Origin: CALCCV01 sp964388665
Lineage (GTDB): Bacteria > Bdellovibrionota > Bdellovibrionia > Bdellovibrionales > Bdellovibrionaceae
Assembly (NCBI GenBank): GCA_964388665.1
Contig: CAYMBJ010000004.1
Span: forward strand, 41,869-105,868
Direction: 5' to 3'
Length of the DNA: 64,000 nucleotides
The notes beneath the pieces are model-generated. The model was not told where the DNA came from, did no database searches, and saw only the letters and a list, made by a program, of their open reading frames with translations. Position 1 is the first letter of the stretch. Every line of letters begins with the position of its first letter. The translations under genes and the position numbers were made by a program. Positions 42,512 through 52,081 of this stretch are shown in pieces.

Positions 42512-43738
42512 ATGATTGAATTGATAGTGTTTGCACTGATGAGTCTTGCAATATCTTCATGCGTTTCCATAGATCGGAATCCAGCCGGTCAAATTATCAC
42601 TGCCGAATCACCCGTGAAGGTTTGGCCGAATGACGATTGGCAGACTTCGAGGGACTCTGACCCCGAAGCTTACAAAAAATTTGAAACCAACCCAGATTGT
42701 TCAGATTTTTTTAGCCTCGCAATAGATCAGAAGGACTCAGACGATGGCATGAAGACCGACACGATTGCCGTGGTGAGGTCTGGAAAAATAGTCTACGAGT
42801 ATTACGATGAGTATTACAAACCCGATACACCACATTGCCTATGGTCTTCCTCCAAATCTGTTTCCGCTCTTCTGCTGGGGGCTGCGGTCCAAAAGGGACA
42901 CATTCGGTGGGACGAAAAGCTTGAGGACCTTTTTCCACGCGCTCAAAAGTTCGCTGGTCTAGCAAACGAAAGGCTCTACTCTCAGATCGAAGTCAGAGAT
43001 TTAATTCAAATGAGTACAACTTTCGAATGGCGCGAAGGCTATGATGTCTCAGTTGCTGACTCTTCTGTTTTGCCAATGCTATATACCCGAGGCCATCAGA
43101 ACCCAACAGAGTATGCTTTGCAAATGCCAATGATCCCCGAAAAGAAATGGGTATACAATAGTGGCAATTCAAATATTTTGATGGCTGCACTAAAGAAAAA
43201 ATACAGAGGAAATTATGATCAAATGCCCTGGGAGTTGCTATTTCAGCCAATTGGGGCAAAGAGTGCGGTTTTTGAACAAGATCCATCGGGGGTTTTCTTA
43301 GGGGCAGCTTTTGTTCACCTCTCAACTCGGGACATGGCCCGGATAGGGCAACTCATGCTTCACAATGGCACATGGAATGGATTGCAGATACTTCCACAGT
43401 GGTGGATGGATTCTGCTAGGCAGATAGCACCAGCGCAACTATTGGATTCAAGCACGCCTGAGTATCTGCGATCTTGGGGCACTTATGGAGGTGGCCTCTG
43501 GCTCAATGAGCCCATTCAATCGAAAAATGTTCCAAAGTCGCTACCGGATATTTCCTCTGAGGTCTATTTTACCGCTGGGCACTACGGGCAAACGATCTTT
43601 GTTTTTCCAAAAGATGATCTGATCATAGTTCGAACTGGACATGACGAAACTTACTGGCACTTCATGAATAAATTTTTGAAATACGGACTCAAATGCTTTG
43701 CACCTGATGTTCGCAATCAAATGAAATCTCGATTGTAG
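42512..43738 (+). CDS. Serine hydrolase lipoprotein, class C beta-lactamase family
   Basis: 408 residues from an ATG 4 bases after GGGAGAAG. Lipoprotein signal (lipobox ISSC). The three class C landmarks are present: S112-x-x-K115 in WSSSKSVSALLLG, Y215-x-N217-like YNSGN, and H357-Y-G in TAGHYGQT. This fold includes beta-lactamases, DD-peptidases, esterases and D-amino-acid amidases; lipoprotein members are usually esterases or peptidases rather than drug-resistance enzymes. A 20-bp gap separates it from the next gene, with which it is probably co-transcribed. Confidence 0.9.
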   Translation: MIELIVFALMSLAISSCVSIDRNPAGQIITAESPVKVWPNDDWQTSRDSDPEAYKKFETNPDCSDFFSLAIDQKDSDDGMKTDTIAVVRSGKIVYEYYDEYYKPDTPHCLWSSSKSVSALLLGAAVQKGHIRWDEKLEDLFPRAQKFAGLANERLYSQIEVRDLIQMSTTFEWREGYDVSVADSSVLPMLYTRGHQNPTEYALQMPMIPEKKWVYNSGNSNILMAALKKKYRGNYDQMPWELLFQPIGAKSAVFEQDPSGVFLGAAFVHLSTRDMARIGQLMLHNGTWNGLQILPQWWMDSARQIAPAQLLDSSTPEYLRSWGTYGGGLWLNEPIQSKNVPKSLPDISSEVYFTAGHYGQTIFVFPKDDLIIVRTGHDETYWHFMNKFLKYGLKCFAPDVRNQMKSRL

Positions 43739-43758
43739 CTTCAAATAGTGAGGATTAT

Positions 43759-44202
43759 ATGAAAATCATTACATTGATGGCGCTAACGATATTGTTTTCG
43801 CTTACTCTATCTTCAAAAGAAGCTGAAAGTCCGCAAAAGTCGATCTGGACCAGTGTACTGGAATCTCGAGAAAGCCTCAGGTTCGCACTAACAGAGGGCT
43901 TGTTACAAAGCAAGCTTGCTAAAGACATCTGCTCCTGCCACTTTATTTCTGGGATACCGCAACGGGAATGCGAAATCCGAAGTGGCTTAGCCAGCACCGC
44001 CCGCAGATTTGGAGAACGATTTCAAGTTAAAAATATGACGAAAGAAGCCAACTTTGTTTCAATTGTCATTCAGGGCGACGATGTCACCGTAGCTCCGCGA
44101 AAGATTTCAAATCTGCTTATAGGCACGAACGCCCCGACGGTGGTCGCCACTTATAATTCGACAACTCCTACTTTAGGCTGCAGAATTTCTAAATTTGAAT
44201 AA
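43759..44202 (+). CDS. Small secreted Cys-containing protein
   Basis: 147 residues with a signal peptide (MKIITLMALTILFSLTLSS). A compact motif CSCHFISGIPQREC holds three cysteines; a fourth sits near the end (LGCRIS). The C-terminal half is strand-like (FVSIVIQGDDVTVAP). Small proteins with this C-x-C...C pattern beside class C serine hydrolases are something I associate with Bdellovibrio-type genomes, but I cannot name the family. Probable operon with the serine hydrolase; convergent with the amidoligase-like gene. Confidence 0.65.
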   Translation: MKIITLMALTILFSLTLSSKEAESPQKSIWTSVLESRESLRFALTEGLLQSKLAKDICSCHFISGIPQRECEIRSGLASTARRFGERFQVKNMTKEANFVSIVIQGDDVTVAPRKISNLLIGTNAPTVVATYNSTTPTLGCRISKFE

Positions 44203-44219
44203 CGCAAGACCTGCTATCC

Positions 44220-45470
44220 TTAGAAACTTAAAAGCGCCTTTTGGCATTCTCGCATCTGAACTTGTTTCGTTCTTTTGATCTTATTCTTAGACGGAATGGG
44301 CGGTTTGCCTGCTGCAGGAATATGGGTAAAATTGCCAAGGCGTTTCGTCATTTGAAATAGGCCTATTGTTTCCATAAGAGCTCGCCTTAGATTGAAGTCA
44401 TTGTTCCTATCGCGAACTTCAAGAGCGGGGATTGCCTTGATCCATTGACTTTTAATAATTTCAATTGATAGGGGATCCTCTGGAAAGGCGAAGATCAATA
44501 GCGAGGCAACTTTTAGAGGTGAAAATTTTATTGATCGAAAGATTGGCGAATTTTCATTCTTAAATGCATTTTCCACTACCACGTGGTGCATAACGATCTT
44601 CCGAATTTCAGAAACTGGCTTTGACCAAGCACCTTCAAAACCCAGGAACTCAGCCGTCTGTCGATACAATACGTCGAAAAAGAGCTGATGCAGGCTTGGA
44701 GCGTAGAAATCCTGATCCAGTCGATCCATAAGTCCATCAGAATAGGGCTGAATATAAGGCCTACGAATTTCAGGTATCTCTAGCTGAGATTCGATTTGCA
44801 AGCGATGCACTGGCTTCATGTAAACTCTCATTAAATTGACAATGAATTGAGGATCCATTTTTTCCCGCCGACCCTCCCCGATTTCATAACTGATCTGCAA
44901 CGACACTGCCTGACCTGGAGTCGTGCCTACGGCACCAGAGGCTTTCATTTCATCTAAAGCAGGCTGTAATTTCAGAGCGTCCTTAACTAGGATCCTTTCG
45001 GTTTCGAGCTCGATAATCATTTTATTAACATTATCAGAATCTAAATAGGCGGTGGAATTATTACCTTCAGGCTTAAAGCGGATCATTCCGGCTTGAGTTC
45101 GCTTCACTTTGTTTTCTATATAATCAAAGTCTTGTTTGCGCACCACTCCAGTTTCTGCATCTAGAATCTCCCAAGTCCACGGCGTGCGATTCTCCTGAAT
45201 TTTACCACCCAGGTGTTTTTGAACTATTTTAGAAGCATCTTCCATTGACAATCCAGTGAACTCTATCTCTATTCCAACATATTGTTTTTCTTCACTGTCA
45301 AAGTTCTCGGCAGCCACAGACAATATTGGATTTGCGTAAACTGCCTGGGCAACGATAACAGTGATAAAAAACAGAACAAAGGCAAAGCAAAGTCTACGGA
45401 CAATTGCCAAAATCGACTGACTTGTTGATTGATGGGTAATTATAAAGATAAAATCGGACTCTGCCTTCAT
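44220..45470 (-). CDS. Exported amidoligase-like protein
   Basis: 416 residues. A long N-region precedes a hydrophobic signal (LCFAFVLFFITVIVAQAVYA, cleavage A-N). The mature N-terminus YVGIEIEFTGLSMEDASKIVQ followed by KHLGG matches the start of the amidoligase_2 family (G(I/V)E(I/L)EFxG then a GG-ended helix), with a later IIELETERI and a GQAVSLQI strand where family members have a G-x-H-V-H-V; the His here are replaced. Amidoligases form amide bonds with ATP and often occur with ATP-grasp proteins and peptidases. Activity is uncertain given the changed residues and export signal. The start codon has only a weak AAGG upstream. Confidence 0.55.
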   Translation of the reverse strand: MKAESDFIFIITHQSTSQSILAIVRRLCFAFVLFFITVIVAQAVYANPILSVAAENFDSEEKQYVGIEIEFTGLSMEDASKIVQKHLGGKIQENRTPWTWEILDAETGVVRKQDFDYIENKVKRTQAGMIRFKPEGNNSTAYLDSDNVNKMIIELETERILVKDALKLQPALDEMKASGAVGTTPGQAVSLQISYEIGEGRREKMDPQFIVNLMRVYMKPVHRLQIESQLEIPEIRRPYIQPYSDGLMDRLDQDFYAPSLHQLFFDVLYRQTAEFLGFEGAWSKPVSEIRKIVMHHVVVENAFKNENSPIFRSIKFSPLKVASLLIFAFPEDPLSIEIIKSQWIKAIPALEVRDRNNDFNLRRALMETIGLFQMTKRLGNFTHIPAAGKPPIPSKNKIKRTKQVQMRECQKALLSF

Positions 45471-45699
45471 GCCTTGGTTAGGTCTTGCAGCCCTTATGCC
45501 AACTCCCCTTGCCTACCAAAAAACAACGCTGGAGAGGTGTCAATGTAACTGACAAACGACTACCTATTTTTGGAACCTATCTGCGGTTTGCATTATCCAT
45601 TTAAGATCTACCTGTAGGCACTCGCGCCATCTTCTTCATTTGCACAGGTAATCAGTACAAGAAGAGCCACCCTTCGATGGACTCTATTTTTTGCACAAT

Positions 45700-47436
45700 C
45701 TATCTAGGGATCACGAGCTTCATGCCTGCCATGAGCTCACGAGGGTTGCTCATTTTGTTTTTTGCGAGAATGCGACGACGACTCACTTTGTAGCGACTGG
45801 CCAACTGAGAGATCGTCTCTCCACGCCTGACAACATGGATTTTATTGCGCTGTGATTTGGAAGAAGAGGACGTTTCCTTTGATTTGTCATCTTTGCCGTA
45901 TGGCACCAGTAAGCGGCTTCCGGCGCGAAGGAGGCGACCGTTGCGGATGTTGTTTAGCTTTCGCAAGGCTGAAATGGTGGTGTTATAGCGAGCCGCGATC
46001 GAGTATAGGGATTCTCCGCTCTGCACCACATGAAATTTGCCATCACTGGAAGAGGCGCTTTGGCGCCTTGACGAGCTCTTTTTGACGCTTGCAGTGCGAG
46101 CGCGCTTTTCCCGCAGTGGCGTGCGGTCTGGCACCAAAAGGCGCGCATTGATTCTTAGTTTGCGCCCGCGAGGCATATCGTTGATATCACGCAAATAGGC
46201 CACTGTGGTTCGATAGCGGCGAGCAATTGTGGATAGCGTGTCCCCGCGACGAATGCGATACGTCTGTGTTTCGTCTGCGTCAGCAACAAATTCTACACGC
46301 TCAACCAGACTCTCTTTGCTGGCGGCCACCGCCATCTCCACCATTCCCGGCGGAACGCGAAGCACCAAAGAGCCATTTTTAACAGGAGCGACCTCGCCTC
46401 GATATTTGGGATTGAGATCTTTAAAATCTTCGTAGTTCACACCCATCTTTTCAGAAAGAATTCGCAAATTCACTGGAAAGTCGACATTCACGTGATCAAA
46501 CTCGATGGGCGGCATATAATCAATGCCTTCAAATCCATATTGCTCAGGACTTTTTGCAATCAACTTTGCGGCAATAAATTTAGGTACGTAATTCACGGTT
46601 TCGCGCGGCAATCGCTTGCGGCGAGCCAATTCCCAAAAATCTCTTGTCATGTGCTTCATGACTTCGCGCTTGACTCGATTTTCGCCCACATTGTAGCTGG
46701 CCATGGCCAAGTACCAGGAACCGAAAACACTGTAAAGACCCTTAAAATACTCAGCCGCTGCTTGAGTAGCCAAAACAGGATCACGCCTTTCGTCCATCAG
46801 GCGATTGATATCCAAGCCATAGCGCTTGCCAGTGCCGCGAATGAACTGCCAGTAACCGACGGCAGCTGCATGACTGGTCGCACGCGAAGAGAAGCCGGAT
46901 TCAATAAGTGCAATGTAAAACAAATCTTCAGGCAATCCGTTATCACGAAGAACTTTTTTCATAAGCTTTTCGTAACGTGTGGATCTCGCCAAATACTTTT
47001 CCATGTGCTCACGACCACGACCCTGAAAGTAGGTGATCCATTTTTGCACGGATGCATTCACTTCCGTAGGTATGGCTTCCAGCTCTTCGTCCACGACCTT
47101 TGGCCCTTCCGGATCGCTCACGCGAAACGATGGCACATTGTCATTAACTGGAGTGACGGCAACCCCTGCCTCCTCTGAAGACTGGTCGGCTTGATCATCG
47201 TCTGCCACATCTCCCTCTGTATCAGCATCGCCATCTTGATTGTTTTCGGCACCAGAAATCACAGAGGTGCGAATATCAGCGGATTTTATGGCGTAATCAG
47301 AAGAACCTGTATCATCCTGAGAATCGTTAGCCTCGTCTTGCTTGGCTGTTTTCACTGTCTTTAGAGAACAGGCTGTGACAGTAACAAACAACAGCGGCGC
47401 CAATATTAGTCTCAAGATGATTCGATTACTATTCAT
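45700..47436 (-). CDS. mltD: MltD-like lytic transglycosylase lipoprotein with three LysM
   Basis: 578 residues. Lipoprotein signal (VTAC). An acidic low-complexity linker (residues ~30-90) leads to an SLT domain of the MltD type: catalytic Glu in LIESGFSSRA, AVGYWQFIRGTGKRYGL, and MASYNVGENRV. Three LysM repeats follow (RRGDTLSTIARRY, QSGESLYSIAARY, RRGETISQLASRY), separated by Ser/Lys-rich spacers. Cleaves glycan strands of peptidoglycan to 1,6-anhydro ends; LysM domains bind glycan. A predator could use it on its own or its prey's wall. Separate promoter region of about 130 bp upstream. Confidence 0.93.
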   Translation of the reverse strand: MNSNRIILRLILAPLLFVTVTACSLKTVKTAKQDEANDSQDDTGSSDYAIKSADIRTSVISGAENNQDGDADTEGDVADDDQADQSSEEAGVAVTPVNDNVPSFRVSDPEGPKVVDEELEAIPTEVNASVQKWITYFQGRGREHMEKYLARSTRYEKLMKKVLRDNGLPEDLFYIALIESGFSSRATSHAAAVGYWQFIRGTGKRYGLDINRLMDERRDPVLATQAAAEYFKGLYSVFGSWYLAMASYNVGENRVKREVMKHMTRDFWELARRKRLPRETVNYVPKFIAAKLIAKSPEQYGFEGIDYMPPIEFDHVNVDFPVNLRILSEKMGVNYEDFKDLNPKYRGEVAPVKNGSLVLRVPPGMVEMAVAASKESLVERVEFVADADETQTYRIRRGDTLSTIARRYRTTVAYLRDINDMPRGRKLRINARLLVPDRTPLREKRARTASVKKSSSRRQSASSSDGKFHVVQSGESLYSIAARYNTTISALRKLNNIRNGRLLRAGSRLLVPYGKDDKSKETSSSSKSQRNKIHVVRRGETISQLASRYKVSRRRILAKNKMSNPRELMAGMKLVIPR

Positions 47437-47569
47437 ATTTGTGCCACTCCTAGTGTTTTCTACAGGTAGTCAATACATTGTCGGTACAAAGGTCGCTTTA
47501 CTTAAAGCAGTCCCTTTCAGGTTAACGAACACAAATGGAATTTTCAATCCTCTAAATGCTATTTTGAGA

Positions 47570-49993
47570 TTATTTTGTGCGCGAGCTGAAAACGGTCCAA
47601 TCGGCTAGGCCAGTCAAATCGCTCGGGTAATTTTTGGAGCTACTTAGCCAGCGATAGATAATCGCATTTCGAAGCACAGCCTTCACGTAAAAAGAGGGCT
47701 CAGAATAGGGTATCTCATCCATCCACAGATCTTGTAAAGGATCACTGGGATCACCCTTGCCCTCTAGGAGCGGACGCAGCTCTTCTCGCAAACGAAACCA
47801 CTGTTGCATGCGCCCAGGACCAGCGTTGTAGGCTGAAATTGCAACGGGCACGTTGCCTCGAAAAATGTCGATCATCTGTGCGATATAGCGAGTGCCAAGG
47901 CGAATGTTGTTTGCTGGAAGGTACACATCTTCAGCGTCTTCAATTGAGATTCCTAAACCTGTGGCCGTCTCTTTTGCGGTGCTAAAAAGAAGCTGCATCA
48001 GACCCAGAGCGGGCGAAGGCGAAGTCGCGCGCTCAGAAAATGCGCTTTCTTGGCGCATCAAGGCCCAAACCAGAGAAGAAGAAATTTTCTGCTTCTGACT
48101 TTCTGCGTCCACCTGTTTCTGCCAAGCCATCGGAAAAAAATCTCCGAGGTTCTTGACCAAACGCAACTCTTCGTTGTCATCAGCTAAGCGCGAAAAGGCC
48201 GAGATCCCTTGCAAAAAAACGCCGCTTTCACAGAGCATTGTCGCCAATTGATACAAACCCTCGGGAGACCTGGGCCACGGAGTCCGTTGAATTTCGGAAT
48301 TCGCCTCAGAGGTCCAGCCATATTTAAGCAAATGCTTTGCTCGCTTCCAGCCGGCCATGTCTTCATCGAGCAGTATCCACGTTGCCGCCGAAGCCAGTGG
48401 ATCAGCGGCATCTGTAGCACCATTTACAAATGGCACCTCATACTCTTGTCGCAGTTTTAGCCCGTAATAGGTCAAAGGAAATCTTTTAATAAGCTCCAAA
48501 GCCAGAGACTGAGCCTGAGCCAGAACCGGCGCCTCACTCGCATCTTTTTGCGAGCTCACCTCTGCAGCCGTTGCCTTTGAACTTGTTTTTTTTGCGCCCG
48601 ACTTGGACTCTTTGCCCGCCGAGAGCATTTGCAGTGCGCGGATTTGCCAATACCAGGCGCTGAGCCCGTACTTTTCGTGGTATTTTAGTGGCCCGAGCAC
48701 TTCGGCCGCTTCAGCATATTGCCTGCTTCTGAGTGCAATCAGGCCTAAACGCAATCTGGCATCTGCGGCCTCGCTCTGTGCTGAAAAGCGCTGACTGATG
48801 AGCGAAAAAATCTTCCCTGCCAAATCCAAAAACCCAAAGGTCTGCGCTTGTTTCCCGAGGCTCAGCAGCTGGCCTTCGCTCAGATCCTTTGGCTCAGCAA
48901 TCAATGCCACAGTCCAGGCCTTGAGCAAAGCACTGGAGTCACCTTTAGTGAAAGCGTTCAACAGGCTGATTTGCATCGCCATCGGCAAGCTTAAAAAAGC
49001 GCGATTGAAGTCGACCTTATTCAACAGCAGGCGCTTTCTAAAATCGGCTTCGATGCTTTTGCTCTTTGTGCCACCAGGAAAGTTCTCCAAGTAGCGAGCC
49101 GCCAGATTCAAATCGAATTCGCCACTGGCTTGTTTTTCCCACTGTTCAAGCAGCTTCTTTTCATCTTTAGAGATCGCATCCAACCAGGCATTTGGGTTGG
49201 CGTCTGAGCGATCAGCACTAGCTGGGCGAAAGCTCTCTAGCCACTTTGACCAAAGGCCGCCCTTTTGCGACACTAGAGCAAGGACACGTTCCCTGTCCCG
49301 CGACGAAAACTGCCCCAGCGATGAGGCCATCAACTCCAAGTACCATGGATCCAGCTCATCACTATAACTGAGTAAAAATCCATCAAGATCCCGCCACACC
49401 AGCTTCGCCAAAGCATTGTTCATCTCTGCAATCTTTGATTTCTCTAAAAATCTCTGCAGAGATTTCCAGGCTGCGAGTTTTTGCTTCTCCAGCCTTTTCA
49501 GCTGACGACTCGCAATTTTCTCTTTGGCCTTTGAAGACTTTTTCGAAGACGAAGAGTTTTTTGCCTTCGCATTTCTATTTTTAAAATCATTCCAGTCACG
49601 TTGCGCCTTTTTGATGATCCAAAAATGGCAACGCATCGTTTGCAAGTCGAGCCAATTCCTGAGATCCGCAATCCCAGACTGGTTCTCTGCCAGCTCCATG
49701 GCTTTCAAGCAGGCCTCTCCCTGCCCCTGATACTCAAAGTATTTGGCTTGCGCCAATGCTGAGGAAGGCTTTGTCTCCCAATCAACCCGCCCCATACTCC
49801 GCAGTGCCGCCATCTCGGGCAAGAGCGGCAACTCCGCAAGAGCGACAGCCGATAACGAAAAAAGACCAACAATAATGAAGCTCACGAAAGCCAAACTAAC
49901 AAGAGTCAGACCATTAAAAGTAAGGCCAAAAAAAGTAAGGCCAAAAAACTTCACACCAGAAGCTGCTCCTGCTGTTCCTCGCACCATCATCAT
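47570..49993 (-). CDS. slt: Slt70-like soluble lytic transglycosylase
   Basis: Up to 807 residues. A long helical superhelix (residues ~60-640) precedes a C-terminal SLT domain: SSLVWALMRQESAFSERATS with catalytic Glu, SPALGLMQLLFSTAKETA, and AISAYNAGPGRMQQW. The N-terminal signal region is unusual, with FGLTFFGLTFNGLTL arising from short DNA repeats near 49905-49945. The ATG triplet at 49993 or a GTG further in (VKFFGL, with AGGAG upstream) may be the start. A Lys/Ser-rich segment lies near residues 140-160. It follows tdk by 13 bases, so both are likely one transcript. Confidence 0.92.
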   Translation of the reverse strand: MMMVRGTAGAASGVKFFGLTFFGLTFNGLTLVSLAFVSFIIVGLFSLSAVALAELPLLPEMAALRSMGRVDWETKPSSALAQAKYFEYQGQGEACLKAMELAENQSGIADLRNWLDLQTMRCHFWIIKKAQRDWNDFKNRNAKAKNSSSSKKSSKAKEKIASRQLKRLEKQKLAAWKSLQRFLEKSKIAEMNNALAKLVWRDLDGFLLSYSDELDPWYLELMASSLGQFSSRDRERVLALVSQKGGLWSKWLESFRPASADRSDANPNAWLDAISKDEKKLLEQWEKQASGEFDLNLAARYLENFPGGTKSKSIEADFRKRLLLNKVDFNRAFLSLPMAMQISLLNAFTKGDSSALLKAWTVALIAEPKDLSEGQLLSLGKQAQTFGFLDLAGKIFSLISQRFSAQSEAADARLRLGLIALRSRQYAEAAEVLGPLKYHEKYGLSAWYWQIRALQMLSAGKESKSGAKKTSSKATAAEVSSQKDASEAPVLAQAQSLALELIKRFPLTYYGLKLRQEYEVPFVNGATDAADPLASAATWILLDEDMAGWKRAKHLLKYGWTSEANSEIQRTPWPRSPEGLYQLATMLCESGVFLQGISAFSRLADDNEELRLVKNLGDFFPMAWQKQVDAESQKQKISSSLVWALMRQESAFSERATSPSPALGLMQLLFSTAKETATGLGISIEDAEDVYLPANNIRLGTRYIAQMIDIFRGNVPVAISAYNAGPGRMQQWFRLREELRPLLEGKGDPSDPLQDLWMDEIPYSEPSFYVKAVLRNAIIYRWLSSSKNYPSDLTGLADWTVFSSRTK

Positions 49994-50006
49994 AAGAGTG
50001 ACGGCC

Positions 50007-50621
50007 TCAATTCATCATCCGGTTGGTTTCGATTTCATTGGGCGCGAGCGTCGGTGGATCAATTTCGGCGCGAAAGTGCGCCCGGCATCTTGCTTCGTAA
50101 GATTTGCCGCCGCCAACTTCCACGCGACTGGTGATTCCGCCCGTCTTTTGAGTGCGTGTCGCTGGAGTTCCGCAGACAACACAGATTGCACGAGGTTTAT
50201 CGACGATTTCCGCCACGGCCATCAAAGAAGGAATGGGTTCAAAGGGCAGACCCTTCCAATCTGTGTCCAGTCCCGCGACGATCACGCGCATCCCTCGCGC
50301 CGCCAATTCTTGACAAACAGGCACGAGCCCCTGATCAAAAAATTGCCCCTCATCTATGCCCACAACGTCAGTTCCATCTTCCAAATGCAACAGGATCTCT
50401 TCAGCTCGCTCTATCACCAGTGACGGAAATTGACTCTGATTGTGTGAAGCGATTTGGCTCACCGAATAGCGATCATCAATTTTTGGCTTAAATACCTGAA
50501 CCCGTTGCCGCGCAAAAATTGAGCGGCGCAGGCGACGAATGAGTTCTTCTGTTTTGCCGCTAAACATGCTACCGGCAATCACTTCTATCCAACCTCCGTG
50601 GACGACTCGATGTTCCTTCAT
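50007..50621 (-). CDS. tdk: Thymidine kinase
   Basis: 204 residues. P-loop GSMFSGKT (17-24), the DEGQFF Walker B region (around residue 96), and a Cys4-type zinc lasso (CVVC, later YEARCRAHF with one Cys and His) place it in the bacterial type II thymidine kinases. Phosphorylates thymidine to dTMP for salvage, useful to an organism living on prey nucleotides. Short 3' tail ending MMN. Slt gene follows by 13 bp. Confidence 0.96.
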   Translation of the reverse strand: MKEHRVVHGGWIEVIAGSMFSGKTEELIRRLRRSIFARQRVQVFKPKIDDRYSVSQIASHNQSQFPSLVIERAEEILLHLEDGTDVVGIDEGQFFDQGLVPVCQELAARGMRVIVAGLDTDWKGLPFEPIPSLMAVAEIVDKPRAICVVCGTPATRTQKTGGITSRVEVGGGKSYEARCRAHFRAEIDPPTLAPNEIETNRMMN

Positions 50622-50666
50622 TTTGATTCTTCTCCCTATTTTAGATTCTATAGAACTCTATAAAAC

Positions 50667-51869
50667 TCACTGCCTGTCACCCATCAACGCGAGCTGCAAT
50701 CGCGATTCAAAATAAATCATACATCCAAGTGCTAAAATCAATGCCCCAGGCCCAATGAGAAGCGCCCATCTCAATCCCACCAGATCAGATAAAAAACCAA
50801 GGCCAATATGCATCAGCACAACAAATATCGCTTGCAAAGAAAGACTTTTTGCCATCGCGATATTGAGAACTTTGCCGTGATAAAGTTCAGAGAGGCGTGA
50901 AATGTAAAGGGGATACACGGGCGCCATAAAGAGTCCTGTCAACACCAAAAATCCAGGATGCAAAAATAAACCAGCAATGAAACTCACAATGGCCATTGTT
51001 AAAGAATAGCCAACAATTGCCGTCAGTCGACGAGGCGATGAACGATAAATGATAAACACAATCCGCCCAGAAAGAAGGCAAACAAAAAACGCACTCACCC
51101 AAAAACTGGATTTTTCGATGGAGTACTCATAACTTCTTTGCAGCACCAAAGCCAAGCGCGAAGACATGGCCAATTCCGCTACAACATAGAGTGAGAGTAC
51201 GGTTGGCCCCCACCAGGACACACGATCCTGCTGGCGCAGCAGATCTCCAAGGGGCGCCACTGTCACTGAATTTGGCAAAGGAAATTTTGGCTTATATTTT
51301 ACAAACACCACCAACAGTGACGCGCCAATGCAAACCGCCGCCAACCAACCTGTGGCAGGTTTCCAATCGACAAAATAACGAACAAATAGAGGCGCAGTAA
51401 AGCTGGCCAAGCCGTACATACTGTGCAGGGCTGAGAGCATCTGCGGGCGCAAGTGAAGTGGCGTCCCCTCAGAAACCAGACCACTCTGCAAAACTCCAAG
51501 GGCCCCCAGACACACTCCAAAAAGAATTGCCATCGCCAGCAGCTGCGGATAGGTCGTGCACAGAACCATTCCGCCCATGCTCAGCCCCATGACAAGCTGA
51601 AAAAATTTTAGTTGCGAAAGCGTACTGATGCCGTGCTCTTCTTCGCCGGGCATGGGAATGCGCGTTCGCTTTACTTTTGCAAGCCAACCGACGCTGTAAC
51701 TTCCAATCAAAGTTGCGCCCGAAGCAAATGCAAAGAACCAAGAGCCCTTGGTGTCGGTGAGTCCAAACTCTGTCAAAAGTTGCGGAAATATTGGCCCGCG
51801 AATGTTGTCACAAAGACCGAGCAAAAAAAGACTTAGAAAACCATTTAAGACCAGTACCCATTGAATCAT
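50667..51869 (-). CDS. MFS transporter
   Basis: 400 residues with about twelve membrane helices in two sixes (LNGFLSLFLLGLCDNIRGPIF as helix 1, DNIRGPIFPQLLTEFGL as the loop typical of FucP-like carriers). A cytoplasmic loop after helix 2 (KVKRTRIPMPGEEEHG) replaces the usual basic MFS A-motif. Substrate not determinable. It ends 45 bp before tdk on the same strand. Confidence 0.85.
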   Translation of the reverse strand: MIQWVLVLNGFLSLFLLGLCDNIRGPIFPQLLTEFGLTDTKGSWFFAFASGATLIGSYSVGWLAKVKRTRIPMPGEEEHGISTLSQLKFFQLVMGLSMGGMVLCTTYPQLLAMAILFGVCLGALGVLQSGLVSEGTPLHLRPQMLSALHSMYGLASFTAPLFVRYFVDWKPATGWLAAVCIGASLLVVFVKYKPKFPLPNSVTVAPLGDLLRQQDRVSWWGPTVLSLYVVAELAMSSRLALVLQRSYEYSIEKSSFWVSAFFVCLLSGRIVFIIYRSSPRRLTAIVGYSLTMAIVSFIAGLFLHPGFLVLTGLFMAPVYPLYISRLSELYHGKVLNIAMAKSLSLQAIFVVLMHIGLGFLSDLVGLRWALLIGPGALILALGCMIYFESRLQLALMGDRQ

Positions 51870-51913
51870 AAAGTTTAGGTTAGCACTCCCTTTTCAGAAC
51901 ACCAGCGAATAGT

Positions 51914-52081
51914 ATGCGAGAAGCAAAAAAAGTAATAACCACGGACGCTGAAGATCTGCTGCTTCAGCAAACAGGAGTGGCAGCATCTGGGGTGCGGAAT
52001 CAGCTTGTGTTCATTTGCTTGCTAGGGCTAACATGGTGGCTATGTTTGGCCTGTTTCTTTGGCTCTATCGTCTATTGCTAA
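51914..52081 (+). CDS. Possible 55-residue membrane peptide upstream of waaA
   Basis: A small frame starting at ATG 51914 encodes a polar N-half (MREAKKVITTDAED...) and a long hydrophobic C-half (LVFICLLGLTWWLCLACFFG), consistent with a single-pass peptide. It overlaps the start of the Kdo transferase gene by 49 bases in another frame and has no visible ribosome site, so it may be chance. Confidence 0.25.
   Translation: MREAKKVITTDAEDLLLQQTGVAASGVRNQLVFICLLGLTWWLCLACFFGSIVYC

Noticed and set aside
46492..47178. 228-codon plus-strand frame
   Set aside because: Antisense to the SLT domain of the MltD-like gene, with no ribosome site or recognisable content.
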